From positions 1 through 48,754 of the forward strand of contig NZ_JAKIKR010000039.1 in assembly GCF_023284025.1 (NCBI RefSeq): a stretch of 48,754 bases of DNA, read 5' to 3'. Origin of the DNA: Shewanella abyssi (lineage in GTDB: Bacteria > Pseudomonadota > Gammaproteobacteria > Enterobacterales > Shewanellaceae). A program made the translations under genes and the position numbers. The number at the start of each line of letters is the position of its first letter. Positions within the stretch are counted from its first letter, which is position 1. The notes under the pieces were generated by a model. The model searched no databases. It was given only the letters and a program-made list of their open reading frames with translations, and was not told the DNA's origin. Positions 18,012-26,965 of the stretch are shown here, one piece after another.

Positions 18012-18143
18012 GGTCTGTTCCTTGCTGATTAATTATCTTAGGGTTAATTTACGCTAAGCTTTGTTCCTAATTAATCACTAAATTCCGCATTATTATCCTG
18101 ATTAGCCGTACAATGTTGATGGCCAAATAGTGAGGTTAGACTA

Positions 18144-19073
18144 ATGACCATCAATGAGAATGTATTAAGTGGGCGTATCACGTTGAAAATGCTTCGCTAT
18201 TTTTATGCTGTGTCTCAGTGCATGCATTTTGGACAAGCGGCAGAACAGCTTAATATTTCGAAATCGCCCTTGAGTGCTCAAATTAAAGAGTTAGAGTCAG
18301 TGCTTGATGTCATCTTGTTTGAGCGTACCACTCGCCATGTTCAGCTCACCGAAGTCGGTATGTTGCTGCAACAAGAGTGCGCACTGTTATTCGAACTGTT
18401 TGGCGATTCAATAAACAAGGTCGCTAAGGCGGGGCGAGCGTTAGATAACACCATCAATATAGGGTTAATGAGCTCAATATTTTGGGTCGGTTTTGGAACC
18501 GTGCTAAGAGAGTTTAAAAAGAGTCATCCGCAATATACCTTTAATTTTATTGAATTATCGCCCCAGAAGCAGAAGCAAGCATTGATCGAACATCGCATTG
18601 ATCTCGGCTTGGCTCGATTTGCAGATACTCGCAATATTTACCCATTGAGTGAAAAGCGCCTGTACGCAGAACCCATGTGTGTTTTGGTGTCTGATGAACA
18701 TCCATTGAGAATGAGACAAAGCCTCAGTCTGGGTGATCTTATAAGTGAAGAGTTTGTTTTCATCAATCGAACTAATTCAGCCTCTACCGATATGATTATT
18801 GAGCGCCTTGTTGGCAGTGGATTTTACCCTAAGGTAGCGCAGGAGGTGGTTGAGCCAACGACGTTAATGGCCATTGTGGCAACGAGCACTTTAGTATCGA
18901 TTGTTCCGCAAAGTTATCGTCAACATCAATGGCAAGATGTGTGTTTTATACCGTTAAAGGAGGCCATTGCAGCCGATATTTACGCGCTTTATGACAACCG
19001 TAATGCTAGAGAGTCCGTTAATTCCTTTTTAGCCGAAATCCCCACTTTACTGAGCTTACAAAATATTAATTAG
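18144..19073 (+). CDS. LysR-family transcriptional regulator
   Basis: 309 residues. N-terminal winged helix-turn-helix (about 16-75) with FGQAAEQLNISKSPLSAQIKELES, then a LysR substrate-binding domain (about 100-300). GAGGT precedes the ATG. It is divergent from punA, the classic arrangement for a LysR gene and its target, and E. coli also has LysR-family purine-salvage regulators (PunR). A purine nucleoside or base as the effector is inference. Confidence 0.9.
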   Translation: MTINENVLSGRITLKMLRYFYAVSQCMHFGQAAEQLNISKSPLSAQIKELESVLDVILFERTTRHVQLTEVGMLLQQECALLFELFGDSINKVAKAGRALDNTINIGLMSSIFWVGFGTVLREFKKSHPQYTFNFIELSPQKQKQALIEHRIDLGLARFADTRNIYPLSEKRLYAEPMCVLVSDEHPLRMRQSLSLGDLISEEFVFINRTNSASTDMIIERLVGSGFYPKVAQEVVEPTTLMAIVATSTLVSIVPQSYRQHQWQDVCFIPLKEAIAADIYALYDNRNARESVNSFLAEIPTLLSLQNIN

Positions 19074-19115
19074 CTTCAAGAATAGCGATAGTGAAGCATA
19101 ATCGCGGCGCAACTT

Positions 19116-19553
19116 TTACTCTAGCGTGCTCAGTAACTGCCGCACTTTGAGACGGGTATCATCAATTTTTGCTACCACCTGCATCGCGCTATTTTCATTG
19201 CTGGCGACAGTCTCCCAATTGAGTTGCCAATTCGCTTTTAAGCTCTCTGCTGCCACTTGGATTTCAGGCTCAGTAACCACACTCAAATCGGCAATCAGAT
19301 TGACTTTTACCCAACCTTTTCGCGGGCTACCTTGGATTATATCTTGGTCATAATGGGCGGCGTAGACAATAGATTCCAGCTCAGACAGCTGCAGTAACAA
19401 CTCGAAGCTGGCAGAGCGCACATTGTTATTGTACTCAGTAATTTCCATGCGCCACACGTTATAGCTAAAACCGACGAGGGCAAACAACATACTGAACACC
19501 GCTGTCAGTTGAAAGATAGAGATGGTCTCTTTGCCAGAAATCGATATCTTCAT
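19116..19553 (-). CDS. Small single-pass membrane protein, function unknown
   Basis: 145 residues with one N-terminal transmembrane segment (about 13-35, FQLTAVFSMLFALVGFSYNVW) and a soluble, likely periplasmic helical domain. GAGG lies 6 nt before the ATG. No known domain recognised. It converges on the LysR gene with a short gap and is not clearly part of an operon. Confidence 0.75.
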   Translation of the reverse strand: MKISISGKETISIFQLTAVFSMLFALVGFSYNVWRMEITEYNNNVRSASFELLLQLSELESIVYAAHYDQDIIQGSPRKGWVKVNLIADLSVVTEPEIQVAAESLKANWQLNWETVASNENSAMQVVAKIDDTRLKVRQLLSTLE

Positions 19554-19670
19554 TCAAGCCTCAGTGTTACGGAGAATTTAATTAACTTTAGACAAAGACA
19601 GAGCAGGCTAACAACTTATTTCAAACCGTAAGCTTTTTATTAAATAGCGAGGGTGTGGGCAAGAGATACG

Positions 19671-19706
19671 AAAAGGCGAGCACTAGTGATAGTGCTCGCC
19701 TTTTTT
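19671..19706. terminator. Terminator downstream of the decahaem cytochrome gene
   Basis: GGCGAGCACT (19675-19684) pairs with AGTGCTCGCC (19691-19700) around AGTGAT, with A4 on the left and T6 on the right. It lies about 120 bp past the cytochrome stop and upstream of the next minus-strand gene. Confidence 0.8.
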
Positions 19707-19776
19707 GTACCAGTCAGTTCTTTGCAGGGAACATACTGTGGTGACTTTTATACTGACTTTCTTGGGATTAAGCTTT

Positions 19777-19804
19777 TAGAACCTAGAACCTAGAACCTAG
19801 AACC
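19777..19804. repeat. Heptamer tandem repeat (TAGAACC) x4
   Basis: Four perfect copies of TAGAACC between the terminator and the stop codon of the cytochrome gene. It is a short simple repeat that could vary in number by slippage; no function is evident. Confidence 0.9.
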
Positions 19805-19823
19805 TAATACCGTTATTGAGCTA

Positions 19824-22265
19824 TTACATTTGAGCATGCACTTTATCAACACCTGATGCGCCGCCGATAGAGTGACAAGTCGAGCAAGACTCAGAGCCAT
19901 TGGCATCGTCTGCTGAGGTTGCGCCAAATACCGCGCCGCCATTTAAGATCATGTGGTTTAGCATGCTTTGCTCTGCCGCAGTAATGGTGACGGGGACTTG
20001 TGGGAACTCGCCATTGTCATAACCTGGGCCATTGCTGCTCAAATCACGCGTTAGCAAGATGTTGCCATCAGCATCGAGTACCACTTTACCGTCTGAGCCG
20101 ATAAGTCCAGGACCCACACTTAGGTGACAAGAGGTACATACAAGGGCGATAGGGCTGGTGTATACCGCACCGTCGCGCACTAGGTTGTTACCGTCACTGA
20201 GTGAGGTTGTTGGCGCTCGTGTGATTGAAGCTCTATTGTTTTGTGTCAGAGGCAAATCAATCTGATTTTCGTCATGGCACTGAGCACAATCGCTGATAGG
20301 CGCTGAGTAAAACTCGTTGCGGCCAACCATGTCAAAGTCATTCTCTGCATCAACAAAACGGAAGTTTGAGTGGATCTTGTGTATTTCAAACTTCAAATCA
20401 CTAGAGCCACCTGAACGTGGTGAATCAGCAGGTGAACGGGTAAAACGATTGGCGTTATGACAAGCTTTACATTGTGACGGGTCGTCTGAACGACGGCTGT
20501 CATGCTGAATAACTTGCTCATGGCACGAATCACACTTACTAAAGTTAGCGCCAAACTTGACTTCAAAATCAGGGTTGTAAGTCAGTGTGGCCGCATCAAA
20601 GAAATTATTGATCACGGTAGTAGGCGTTGAGATTTTCTCCTGAGCAACGTTGTCTGCACAGTTGACCAATGCATTACGACTATCGACACACACACCTGAA
20701 GAGATAAAGGTCGTTAGAATATCACCGCTAGTGAGGGCTTCACCGTTGTTAATATTCACATCCAATGCAGTATCCCACTGGCAAATAATGTCGCCAGTTG
20801 TAGCGCCTGCTTGGCAAAGTGGATTCTTATCTAACTCAAAAGAGTTAGGGGTGTTCTTCGCGACGTGAGTTTCAAAACCTGCGCCGTTGTCCCAGTTTAG
20901 TAGCAGACGAACGCTGTTTTTGTACTGCAGGAACTGATCCGTTAGCGATATACCGTTGCCGTCTTTAGTGACGCGAACATGCACATCGTAAGCTGTTGCA
21001 CTACTTGCCGTTAGATGGGTGACTTCAAACTTCACCCCATAATCACTACCCGCAGCTTTTTTACCTAGCGCTGCTAACGTATGAACATTCTCAACAGACA
21101 TGCCCGCACCTTCGCCATGACAAGATAAACAAGTGTCATTTTCAGCTGGGAACATGATGTGTTTTTCACTGTTTGGCTTAGCCGTTAACATTACTTCGTT
21201 AAATGCAATGTTATCGTGGCAAGAAGAACAGGTTGCAACGGTTGGCATACTCTTCCAGTTGCCGCCTTCAGAGGTGATCACCCCTTGAAGGTCAGGGTTA
21301 GTCACTAGATCGGCATCATCTGCGTGGCAACCAGTACAGTTACGAATGTCTTGTGGGTAGTTAATACCGTCAATAGTGCCTTTGTTATTCAGTACCCAGA
21401 GACCATCGTTTTCAGCAAAAATGGTTTCTTTGTCGCCATTGCGGGTAAACAGGCTGTACTTGTTGCCTGCTTCAGCTAGCGTAGGAAGATCAATACCTTG
21501 GTGTATTTTATGCGCCATGACTTTTAAATCTAAGCTTTCACCGCTGATAGGATCGTTTGCGTCAGGGTTGTGGCAAGTGACGCAGTTGTCGGTATCAACT
21601 CGATTGCCACCGTGGAATGCGAGCTCTGTGTGACAGCTATTACAGCTTTCAATGGCCACAATTTGACGAGACTCACTGACGTCTCCACCTGCTGGTACCC
21701 AGTCAAATGTGCTATTAGCCACTGGATAGTTGTCAGACTTGCGAACTTCTAAACCAATTCGATGGGTTAACGCTTCTTGCCACGCAATAGCTTCACCAGA
21801 TATGGGATCGGTTGTGCTCAATACATTGGCTGCGAACGTGTATTGATAGCTACCATCCATATTGTCTATCAATTCACCCTTGTCAGCAGTCGGTAAGCTG
21901 ACATTATTCACATCTGGATATTGAGCGCTATCAATATCGGTGGCCTTGCGCAGATAACTGCTCCAGTCCGCTGTGTAGCCGTCTTCATCTGGGATGAGTT
22001 TAGCGAGGGTAGTGCGCACATCAGTAATACCAACCAATGCTCTGCCGTTTTGATCTTCTGCTGTGAAAGTGAAGCTAAGTTTATCTGCTGCAAATGTCGG
22101 TGCTGACATGGTCACTGTTAAGCTTGCTGCGCTAGATACGGTATCACCGCTACTTGGTGGTCCATCCTCTCCTGGTGCGCCATCTTTACCATCATTACAA
22201 CCCACTAAAATGACTGCGGCGACGATAGACGCCAGTAAATTATACTTTGTTATTTTTTTAGACAT
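19824..22265 (-). CDS. Decahaem c-type cytochrome lipoprotein, OmcA/MtrC family
   Basis: 813 residues. Lipobox LVGC (Cys23), followed by the short Gly/Pro/Asp stretch common in this family. Ten CxxCH haem motifs begin at 208, 228, 310, 346, 379, 578, 599, 660, 710 and 794, forming two pentahaem domains separated by a beta domain (about 400-560), with another beta domain at 45-200: the four-domain OmcA/MtrC architecture. The third domain has two close Cys pairs (484/495 and 526/536), reminiscent of the CX8C disulfide of MtrC but with different spacing. It should sit on the outer face of the outer membrane and pass electrons to metals, flavins or electrodes. No mtrA/mtrB-like partners are nearby, so it must use a conduit encoded elsewhere. 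Confidence 0.95.
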   Translation of the reverse strand: MSKKITKYNLLASIVAAVILVGCNDGKDGAPGEDGPPSSGDTVSSAASLTVTMSAPTFAADKLSFTFTAEDQNGRALVGITDVRTTLAKLIPDEDGYTADWSSYLRKATDIDSAQYPDVNNVSLPTADKGELIDNMDGSYQYTFAANVLSTTDPISGEAIAWQEALTHRIGLEVRKSDNYPVANSTFDWVPAGGDVSESRQIVAIESCNSCHTELAFHGGNRVDTDNCVTCHNPDANDPISGESLDLKVMAHKIHQGIDLPTLAEAGNKYSLFTRNGDKETIFAENDGLWVLNNKGTIDGINYPQDIRNCTGCHADDADLVTNPDLQGVITSEGGNWKSMPTVATCSSCHDNIAFNEVMLTAKPNSEKHIMFPAENDTCLSCHGEGAGMSVENVHTLAALGKKAAGSDYGVKFEVTHLTASSATAYDVHVRVTKDGNGISLTDQFLQYKNSVRLLLNWDNGAGFETHVAKNTPNSFELDKNPLCQAGATTGDIICQWDTALDVNINNGEALTSGDILTTFISSGVCVDSRNALVNCADNVAQEKISTPTTVINNFFDAATLTYNPDFEVKFGANFSKCDSCHEQVIQHDSRRSDDPSQCKACHNANRFTRSPADSPRSGGSSDLKFEIHKIHSNFRFVDAENDFDMVGRNEFYSAPISDCAQCHDENQIDLPLTQNNRASITRAPTTSLSDGNNLVRDGAVYTSPIALVCTSCHLSVGPGLIGSDGKVVLDADGNILLTRDLSSNGPGYDNGEFPQVPVTITAAEQSMLNHMILNGGAVFGATSADDANGSESCSTCHSIGGASGVDKVHAQM

Positions 22266-22538
22266 TTCATCAATCCCACTATATTACCAATTGAATGTTG
22301 CATCTGTTTGGGCACTGCCTGCTTATGAGTACTGGCATCTACGCAAATAGATTCAAAAACGTTTCGCTGAGTATTTTCTAATATGGGTCGACTAATTTAT
22401 AGATAACTAAAGTTCACTAGAATATAGATTCTGATAATTATAATTATCTTTACTTATTCAATTGACTGATAAATATAATGAATTGATTATTTAAGTGAGC
22501 ATAAATTAGCCGATGGCTATTTAGGGAACATTAAATTT

Positions 22539-22554
22539 TGTTAACTAGGTAACA
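22539..22554. promoter_or_regulatory. Palindrome upstream of the cytochrome gene
   Basis: TGTTA-N6-TAACA in the 652-bp AT-rich gap (22266-22917) between the divergent cytochrome and DUF3955-like genes. Position and symmetry suggest an operator; identity unknown. I see no convincing gene in this gap. Confidence 0.35.
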
Positions 22555-22917
22555 CTAAATTAATATTCATGTTGCTAGATGGGTGGTTAAATAGTGCTCT
22601 AGAGGCGGAAATTACCGCGATATAGCGAACTTTGATCGCATTTAGCCACACTCTGCAGAGTTGTTCGGAGGGAAATCATCAGCTTAGCCGCTGCTGCAAT
22701 GGCTATTATTACCACAATTACGCAGGTTGATGACCTGTTTGCTGGTTATCTCAATCCTGTCCCTTTTTATTGGCCAAGCAAGGGCGACCTTAATTCCTGC
22801 GTTAACACAGTAAATTATCTTTCATTTGACCGTTTTCAGATAACAGGTAAATATCAGTGGGGTGTACTTTACCCCTGCGGCTTATCGGGCCGTTAACGAC
22901 AGGATGTAGAACGTTAT

Positions 22918-23142
22918 ATGAAGTTTTCAGCCAATAGAACATGGATTATTAGCTTGGTGTTACTGGGATTAGGGGCGGCTTGTATAATCGCAGAGAATGG
23001 CTTTTATCAGTATGTTGATGATAAAGGTGTTCTTCATGAGAGTATGTTTATGCCACTAGGCATGTTGAGTCTGGTTGCCGGTACTTTGGTTTTACTGCTT
23101 TTTGTAATGCAAGCAGTGAGACGACTTTTTACGAATAAATAA
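22918..23142 (+). CDS. DUF3955-like small membrane protein
   Basis: 74 residues with two transmembrane segments (about 8-25 and 44-66) separated by a short loop GFYQYVDDKGVLHESMFMPLG, which resembles the DUF3955 pattern (Gly-Tyr-Val-Asp...Pro-Leu-Gly). Function unknown. A loose AGGAT lies 14 nt upstream. It is monocistronic, ending before a small hairpin at 23230. Confidence 0.7.
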   Translation: MKFSANRTWIISLVLLGLGAACIIAENGFYQYVDDKGVLHESMFMPLGMLSLVAGTLVLLLFVMQAVRRLFTNK

Positions 23143-23229
23143 ACGACAGCTAATAGGCGAGCAATGAGATTTGAATGGGAATGAATTGATGGCTAATTCT
23201 TTATTTTTCAGCTTCGAGTCAACAACACT

Positions 23230-23252
23230 GAGCACCCTATGGGTGCTCTCTT
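23230..23252. terminator. Hairpin between convergent genes
   Basis: GAGCACCC-TAT-GGGTGCTC (23230-23248) between the DUF3955-like gene (plus) and the oxidoreductase (minus). The U-tract is weak (TCTTGATT), so efficiency is uncertain. Confidence 0.5.
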
Positions 23253-23266
23253 GATTGGAGATTCGA

Positions 23267-24886
23267 TTAACTGTTGCTCATCTCTTTTAGCATGTCTAAT
23301 GCCACGGCTTCAGCAATGCTGATGCCGTCGATACCCGCCGATAAAATGCCGCCAGCATAACCAGCGCCTTCACCAGCGGGATACAATCCTTTGGTATTAA
23401 TGCTCTGGTAGTCTGCACCACGCTTAATTTGCACCGGTGACGAGGTACGGGTTTCAACGCCGGTTAACATGGCGTCTTTACTGTCGAAACCACGAATTTT
23501 CTTGCCGAACGCAGGTATAGCTTCACGAATGGCATCAATGGCGTACGCGGGTAGTGCATCGCTTAAGTCGGTCATTTTCACATTGGGCTTATAAGATGGC
23601 TCAACGTTTTCAAACGGCTTGCCTGCACCGGCCGCTAAAAAGTCACCCACCATTTGCGCTGGAGCATCGTAATTACTGCCGCCCATAACATAGGCGTTGC
23701 GCTCTAATTGACGCTGTAGCGCAATACCTTGCAATGGGTCATTATCAAAGTCACTTGGGTTAATCCCCACCACAATCGCGCTGTTGGCGTTGCGTTCACT
23801 ACGCGAATATTGGCTCATGCCATTGGTCACTACCGCATGTTCCTCTGACGTTGCCGCCACAACGACACCACCAGGACACATACAAAAACTGTATACACTG
23901 CGACCACTTTTACAATGATGCACTAGCTTGTAATCTGCAGCGCCTAACATAGGGTGACCCGCATTAGTGCCAAAGCGGTCTTTATCGATCATCGCTTGTT
24001 TGTGCTCAATACGAAAACCAATCGAAAATGACTGCGCCTGCATATACACGCCTTTGTCATGCAACATTTGGAACGTATCGCGGGCACTGTGACCAATCGC
24101 AGCAATCACATGTTTAGAGTGCAGTACTTCGCCATTGTTAAGCGTGACACCCGTGACTTGACGGTCGCTGATATTGATCTCATCTACGCGAGTTTCAAAA
24201 CGAACTTCACCGCCTAAACGGATGATCTCCCTGCGCATCTTCTCAACCATAGTGACCAATTTAAAGGTTCCTATGTGAGGCTTGCTGACATAAATAATTT
24301 CAGCAGGTGCGCCGGCAGCAACAAATTCTCTTTTTACTTTTAAGCCTTTAAAACCCGGGTCTTTGACTTGGCTGTATAATTTGCCATCAGAGAATGTGCC
24401 GGCTCCACCTTCACCAAACTGCACGTTTGATTCGGTATTTAGCTCACTGGTACGCCAAAAACGGAAGGTATCTTTAGCGCGCTCGTGGACAGACTTACCG
24501 CGCTCTAAAATAATAGGGTTAAAGCCCATCTGCGCCAACATCAGCCCGACAAATAAGCCACACGGCCCCATACCAATCACCAGTGGGCGTTCCGTTAACC
24601 CTTCTGGTGCACTGGCTACATACTTATAATCAGTATCTGGCGACACGCGGATATTGTGATCGCCTGCAACAGACGCCAACAATGCCACTTCGTCTACATC
24701 GGTTAATGTGACATCTAATGTATAAATGAGCGAGATTGAATTCTTTTTGCGGGCATCGTAGCCACGCTTAAACACATGTATGTTAACCAACTGCTCCGCT
24801 GAGATAGAGAGCTTTTGCAATACAACATCTTGCAGCGCATCTTCATTATGGTCGAGAGGCAGTTTTACTTGGTTTAAACGGATCAT
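23267..24886 (-). CDS. FAD-dependent oxidoreductase of unknown substrate (COG2509-like)
   Basis: 539 residues. An N-terminal ~95-residue domain precedes a dinucleotide-binding fold with GMGPCG at 105-110 and an acidic Glu at 128 (ILERG), typical of FAD binding. Further conserved stretches are VQFGEGGAGTFSDGKLYS, AIGHSARDTF, FCMCPGGVVVAATSE and YPAGEGAGYAGGILSAGIDG, the last being the usual C-terminal FAD contact. The pattern is that of a widespread family of cytosolic FAD-dependent dehydrogenases with no assigned reaction. Monocistronic as far as seen. Confidence 0.85.
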   Translation of the reverse strand: MIRLNQVKLPLDHNEDALQDVVLQKLSISAEQLVNIHVFKRGYDARKKNSISLIYTLDVTLTDVDEVALLASVAGDHNIRVSPDTDYKYVASAPEGLTERPLVIGMGPCGLFVGLMLAQMGFNPIILERGKSVHERAKDTFRFWRTSELNTESNVQFGEGGAGTFSDGKLYSQVKDPGFKGLKVKREFVAAGAPAEIIYVSKPHIGTFKLVTMVEKMRREIIRLGGEVRFETRVDEINISDRQVTGVTLNNGEVLHSKHVIAAIGHSARDTFQMLHDKGVYMQAQSFSIGFRIEHKQAMIDKDRFGTNAGHPMLGAADYKLVHHCKSGRSVYSFCMCPGGVVVAATSEEHAVVTNGMSQYSRSERNANSAIVVGINPSDFDNDPLQGIALQRQLERNAYVMGGSNYDAPAQMVGDFLAAGAGKPFENVEPSYKPNVKMTDLSDALPAYAIDAIREAIPAFGKKIRGFDSKDAMLTGVETRTSSPVQIKRGADYQSINTKGLYPAGEGAGYAGGILSAGIDGISIAEAVALDMLKEMSNS

Positions 24887-25074
24887 GATTTACCTAAAAA
24901 GAGACTTAAAAAACAGCGCGTAGTTTACGTGATTTAACACCAAAATGAAATTACCTATTGCTATCGTATTCGAGAAGGGGGCTATTCAGCAATCACCCCT
25001 TAAAATCACCCATTTATTCAATGTAGAGTGGGGTAAACTTGCGAGTATATTCATGTACTTAAAATGCTAATAAG

Positions 25075-26622
25075 TTAAAGTTGTGACTCTACAGGCAACA
25101 ATTGCAAGAAACCATTTTTAAAGCGGTCCCAGCAGCTGCTGTAAGGGTCATTGTCATAGGTTGTTATTTTATCGCCATTTTTTTGCGTCCAGATAATATC
25201 ACCCTCTTTAAGTGATAATTTAAATGCCCCATCTTTAACGATACTGTCAAAATCCTCAACAATAAAAACAGCGAGTTTTGCTGATTCTGCAATCACACCA
25301 ATTTCTGTATTTTCATTGCGAGAACGAGGGTCAAGATTCATTGAGCCAATAAAAGTAAATTTACGGTCAATTACAAAGTACTTGGCATGTAAAGTGATCT
25401 TTGATGCGCTTGAGGAGGCGGCTTTATCAGTATACTTCTTCAATACATCTATACGGGCACTGTCGACTTCATATAATTCCACCCCAAGCGCTAATAATTC
25501 TTTTCGATACTTTGAATATCCAGAGTGCACTATGGTGACATCATTAGATTTCATCGAGTTGGTTAAAATTCTAACCGTGACCCCTTTTTCTACCAGACTG
25601 CCTAACAGTGCCACGCCTTCGTCTCCTGGCACAAAGTAAGGAGAAACTATGATGAATTCGTCTTTCGCATTATCCACGTAAGGGCGTAATTTTGGCGCTA
25701 GGTGGTATTCTGTTTTTTCCCGGGAAGAGACTATTTTCAATGGATCGTCATATAAGACTACAGCCTTGCCCGTGTATTCGTTTACTTTATTTTTTTTGAC
25801 TAAACTTAATAAATCGTTTTCACGTAGTGCCTGTACATATTGAGAGTTTTTGTTTTTCTCTAAGAAGGATTTTAAATTTTTACTGACTTCATGCTCGTCA
25901 CTTTTTGATGGCTCATAATCACTTAGTAAATTGATTTTGTAGGTTATTTCACTATTCCAATATAGGTCAAAAGATGTTTGGACCTCTTGTACAACGCTGC
26001 CTGTAAAAGCAATATCTAAATCTCCAAAAGCGACATCTGAGTGTGCACCGAAATATAGGTCTCCGACATTACGCCCGCCCAAAATGGATATGCTGCTGTC
26101 TACCGTGAACGTTTTGTTGTGCATTCGACGTGTTACTGAACCAAAGCCTGTGATTAACTGCCGCGTGCGCCTTTTATCGCGTAAAAACGGATTGAAAATG
26201 CGTACTTCGAAATTTTGGTGTGAATTTAGTTTAGCAATATCAATATCTTTGCCTGCTAAATCCATATCATCTACAAGTAAACGAATGCGTACGCCTCGCT
26301 CTGCAGCTTGCCACAAGGCTGCCGTTAATAGTCTTCCACTTAAGTCAGAGTGATATTGATAATATTGCAGGTCTACGCTCTTTTGCGCCGAATTAATCAG
26401 CGAAACACGAGCTACAAAAGCATCAACACCATCTTCAAGCAGCATCATTAACGCATCATCACTTTCTAAGCCGAGCAGCTTGCGTTTCTCATCAAGTTCC
26501 ATCGTTAACTGGCTTTCTTGAGATTTGCTCATCGCGTAACTTTTACTGCTGGTATTTTCGGGAAGGCTAGTACAAGAAAATAAAAATAATATGGCTAGCA
26601 AAAGGGTGATATTTTTAAGCAC
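25075..26622 (-). CDS. Phospholipase D-superfamily lipoprotein (cardiolipin synthase C-like)
   Basis: 515 residues from GTG 26622, chosen over GTG 26643 because AAGGA lies 7 nt upstream and the product then starts with a compact lipoprotein signal (MLKNITLLLAILFLFSC, lipid-attached Cys17). Two HKD motifs are intact: HNKTFTVD at 168-175 and HAKYFVID at 412-419, followed by GGRN and GSMNLDPRS. The layout matches ClsC/YmdC-type enzymes that make cardiolipin from phosphatidylethanolamine and phosphatidylglycerol. A phospholipase or nuclease role is possible. No ymdB-like partner is adjacent. Confidence 0.88.
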   Translation of the reverse strand: MLKNITLLLAILFLFSCTSLPENTSSKSYAMSKSQESQLTMELDEKRKLLGLESDDALMMLLEDGVDAFVARVSLINSAQKSVDLQYYQYHSDLSGRLLTAALWQAAERGVRIRLLVDDMDLAGKDIDIAKLNSHQNFEVRIFNPFLRDKRRTRQLITGFGSVTRRMHNKTFTVDSSISILGGRNVGDLYFGAHSDVAFGDLDIAFTGSVVQEVQTSFDLYWNSEITYKINLLSDYEPSKSDEHEVSKNLKSFLEKNKNSQYVQALRENDLLSLVKKNKVNEYTGKAVVLYDDPLKIVSSREKTEYHLAPKLRPYVDNAKDEFIIVSPYFVPGDEGVALLGSLVEKGVTVRILTNSMKSNDVTIVHSGYSKYRKELLALGVELYEVDSARIDVLKKYTDKAASSSASKITLHAKYFVIDRKFTFIGSMNLDPRSRNENTEIGVIAESAKLAVFIVEDFDSIVKDGAFKLSLKEGDIIWTQKNGDKITTYDNDPYSSCWDRFKNGFLQLLPVESQL

Positions 26623-26822
26623 AATCACTTCCTTATAAGTCACTGATGTATGTTAGTTAAGCTATTAGTAGTGACAAAAGCAAGGTTTTATAAGAGGAAA
26701 CTATGGGCTCTAGCGGACTAATGATACTTACATACTCAACGGCCTAGAAATGCTCGTTTAAGAGGCCTTGGCTAAAGCCTTTGTTGATGGGCTATTCCTG
26801 GAGTTAAAGAGCACTCTATTGT

Positions 26823-26864
26823 GCGTTATATATTCTGCGTTATATATTCTGCGTTATATATTTT
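26823..26864. repeat. 14-bp tandem repeat x3
   Basis: GCGTTATATATTCT at 26823-26836 and 26837-26850, then GCGTTATATATTTT at 26851-26864, in the 320-bp gap between the phospholipase D gene and the deaminase-like gene. Very AT-rich. It may influence the promoter that follows. Confidence 0.9.
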
Positions 26865-26944
26865 GCTACGGGCACAACCAATATTGACCTTACCTAATAG
26901 CGCAGTAAACCCCGACAGAACCCTACATTTTAAAGTGGCTCAGG

Positions 26945-26950
26945 TATAAT
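26945..26950 (+). promoter_or_regulatory. Possible -10 box of the Hint-deaminase gene
   Basis: A perfect TATAAT lies 16 bp before the ATG at 26966; the -35 region is poor. If used, the gene would have its own short leader, which argues against it being only a displaced, unexpressed fragment. Confidence 0.4.
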
Positions 26951-26965
26951 AGGGCCATTTATTTT

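Noticed and set aside
22699..22896. 65-codon ORF in the gap upstream of the DUF3955-like gene
   Set aside because: No ribosome-binding site, no recognisable features, and the composition does not look like a protein; the region is more likely the promoter/leader of flanking genes.
26823..26864. Triple repeat considered as a minimal CRISPR array
   Set aside because: The 14-bp units abut with no spacers and no cas genes are present.
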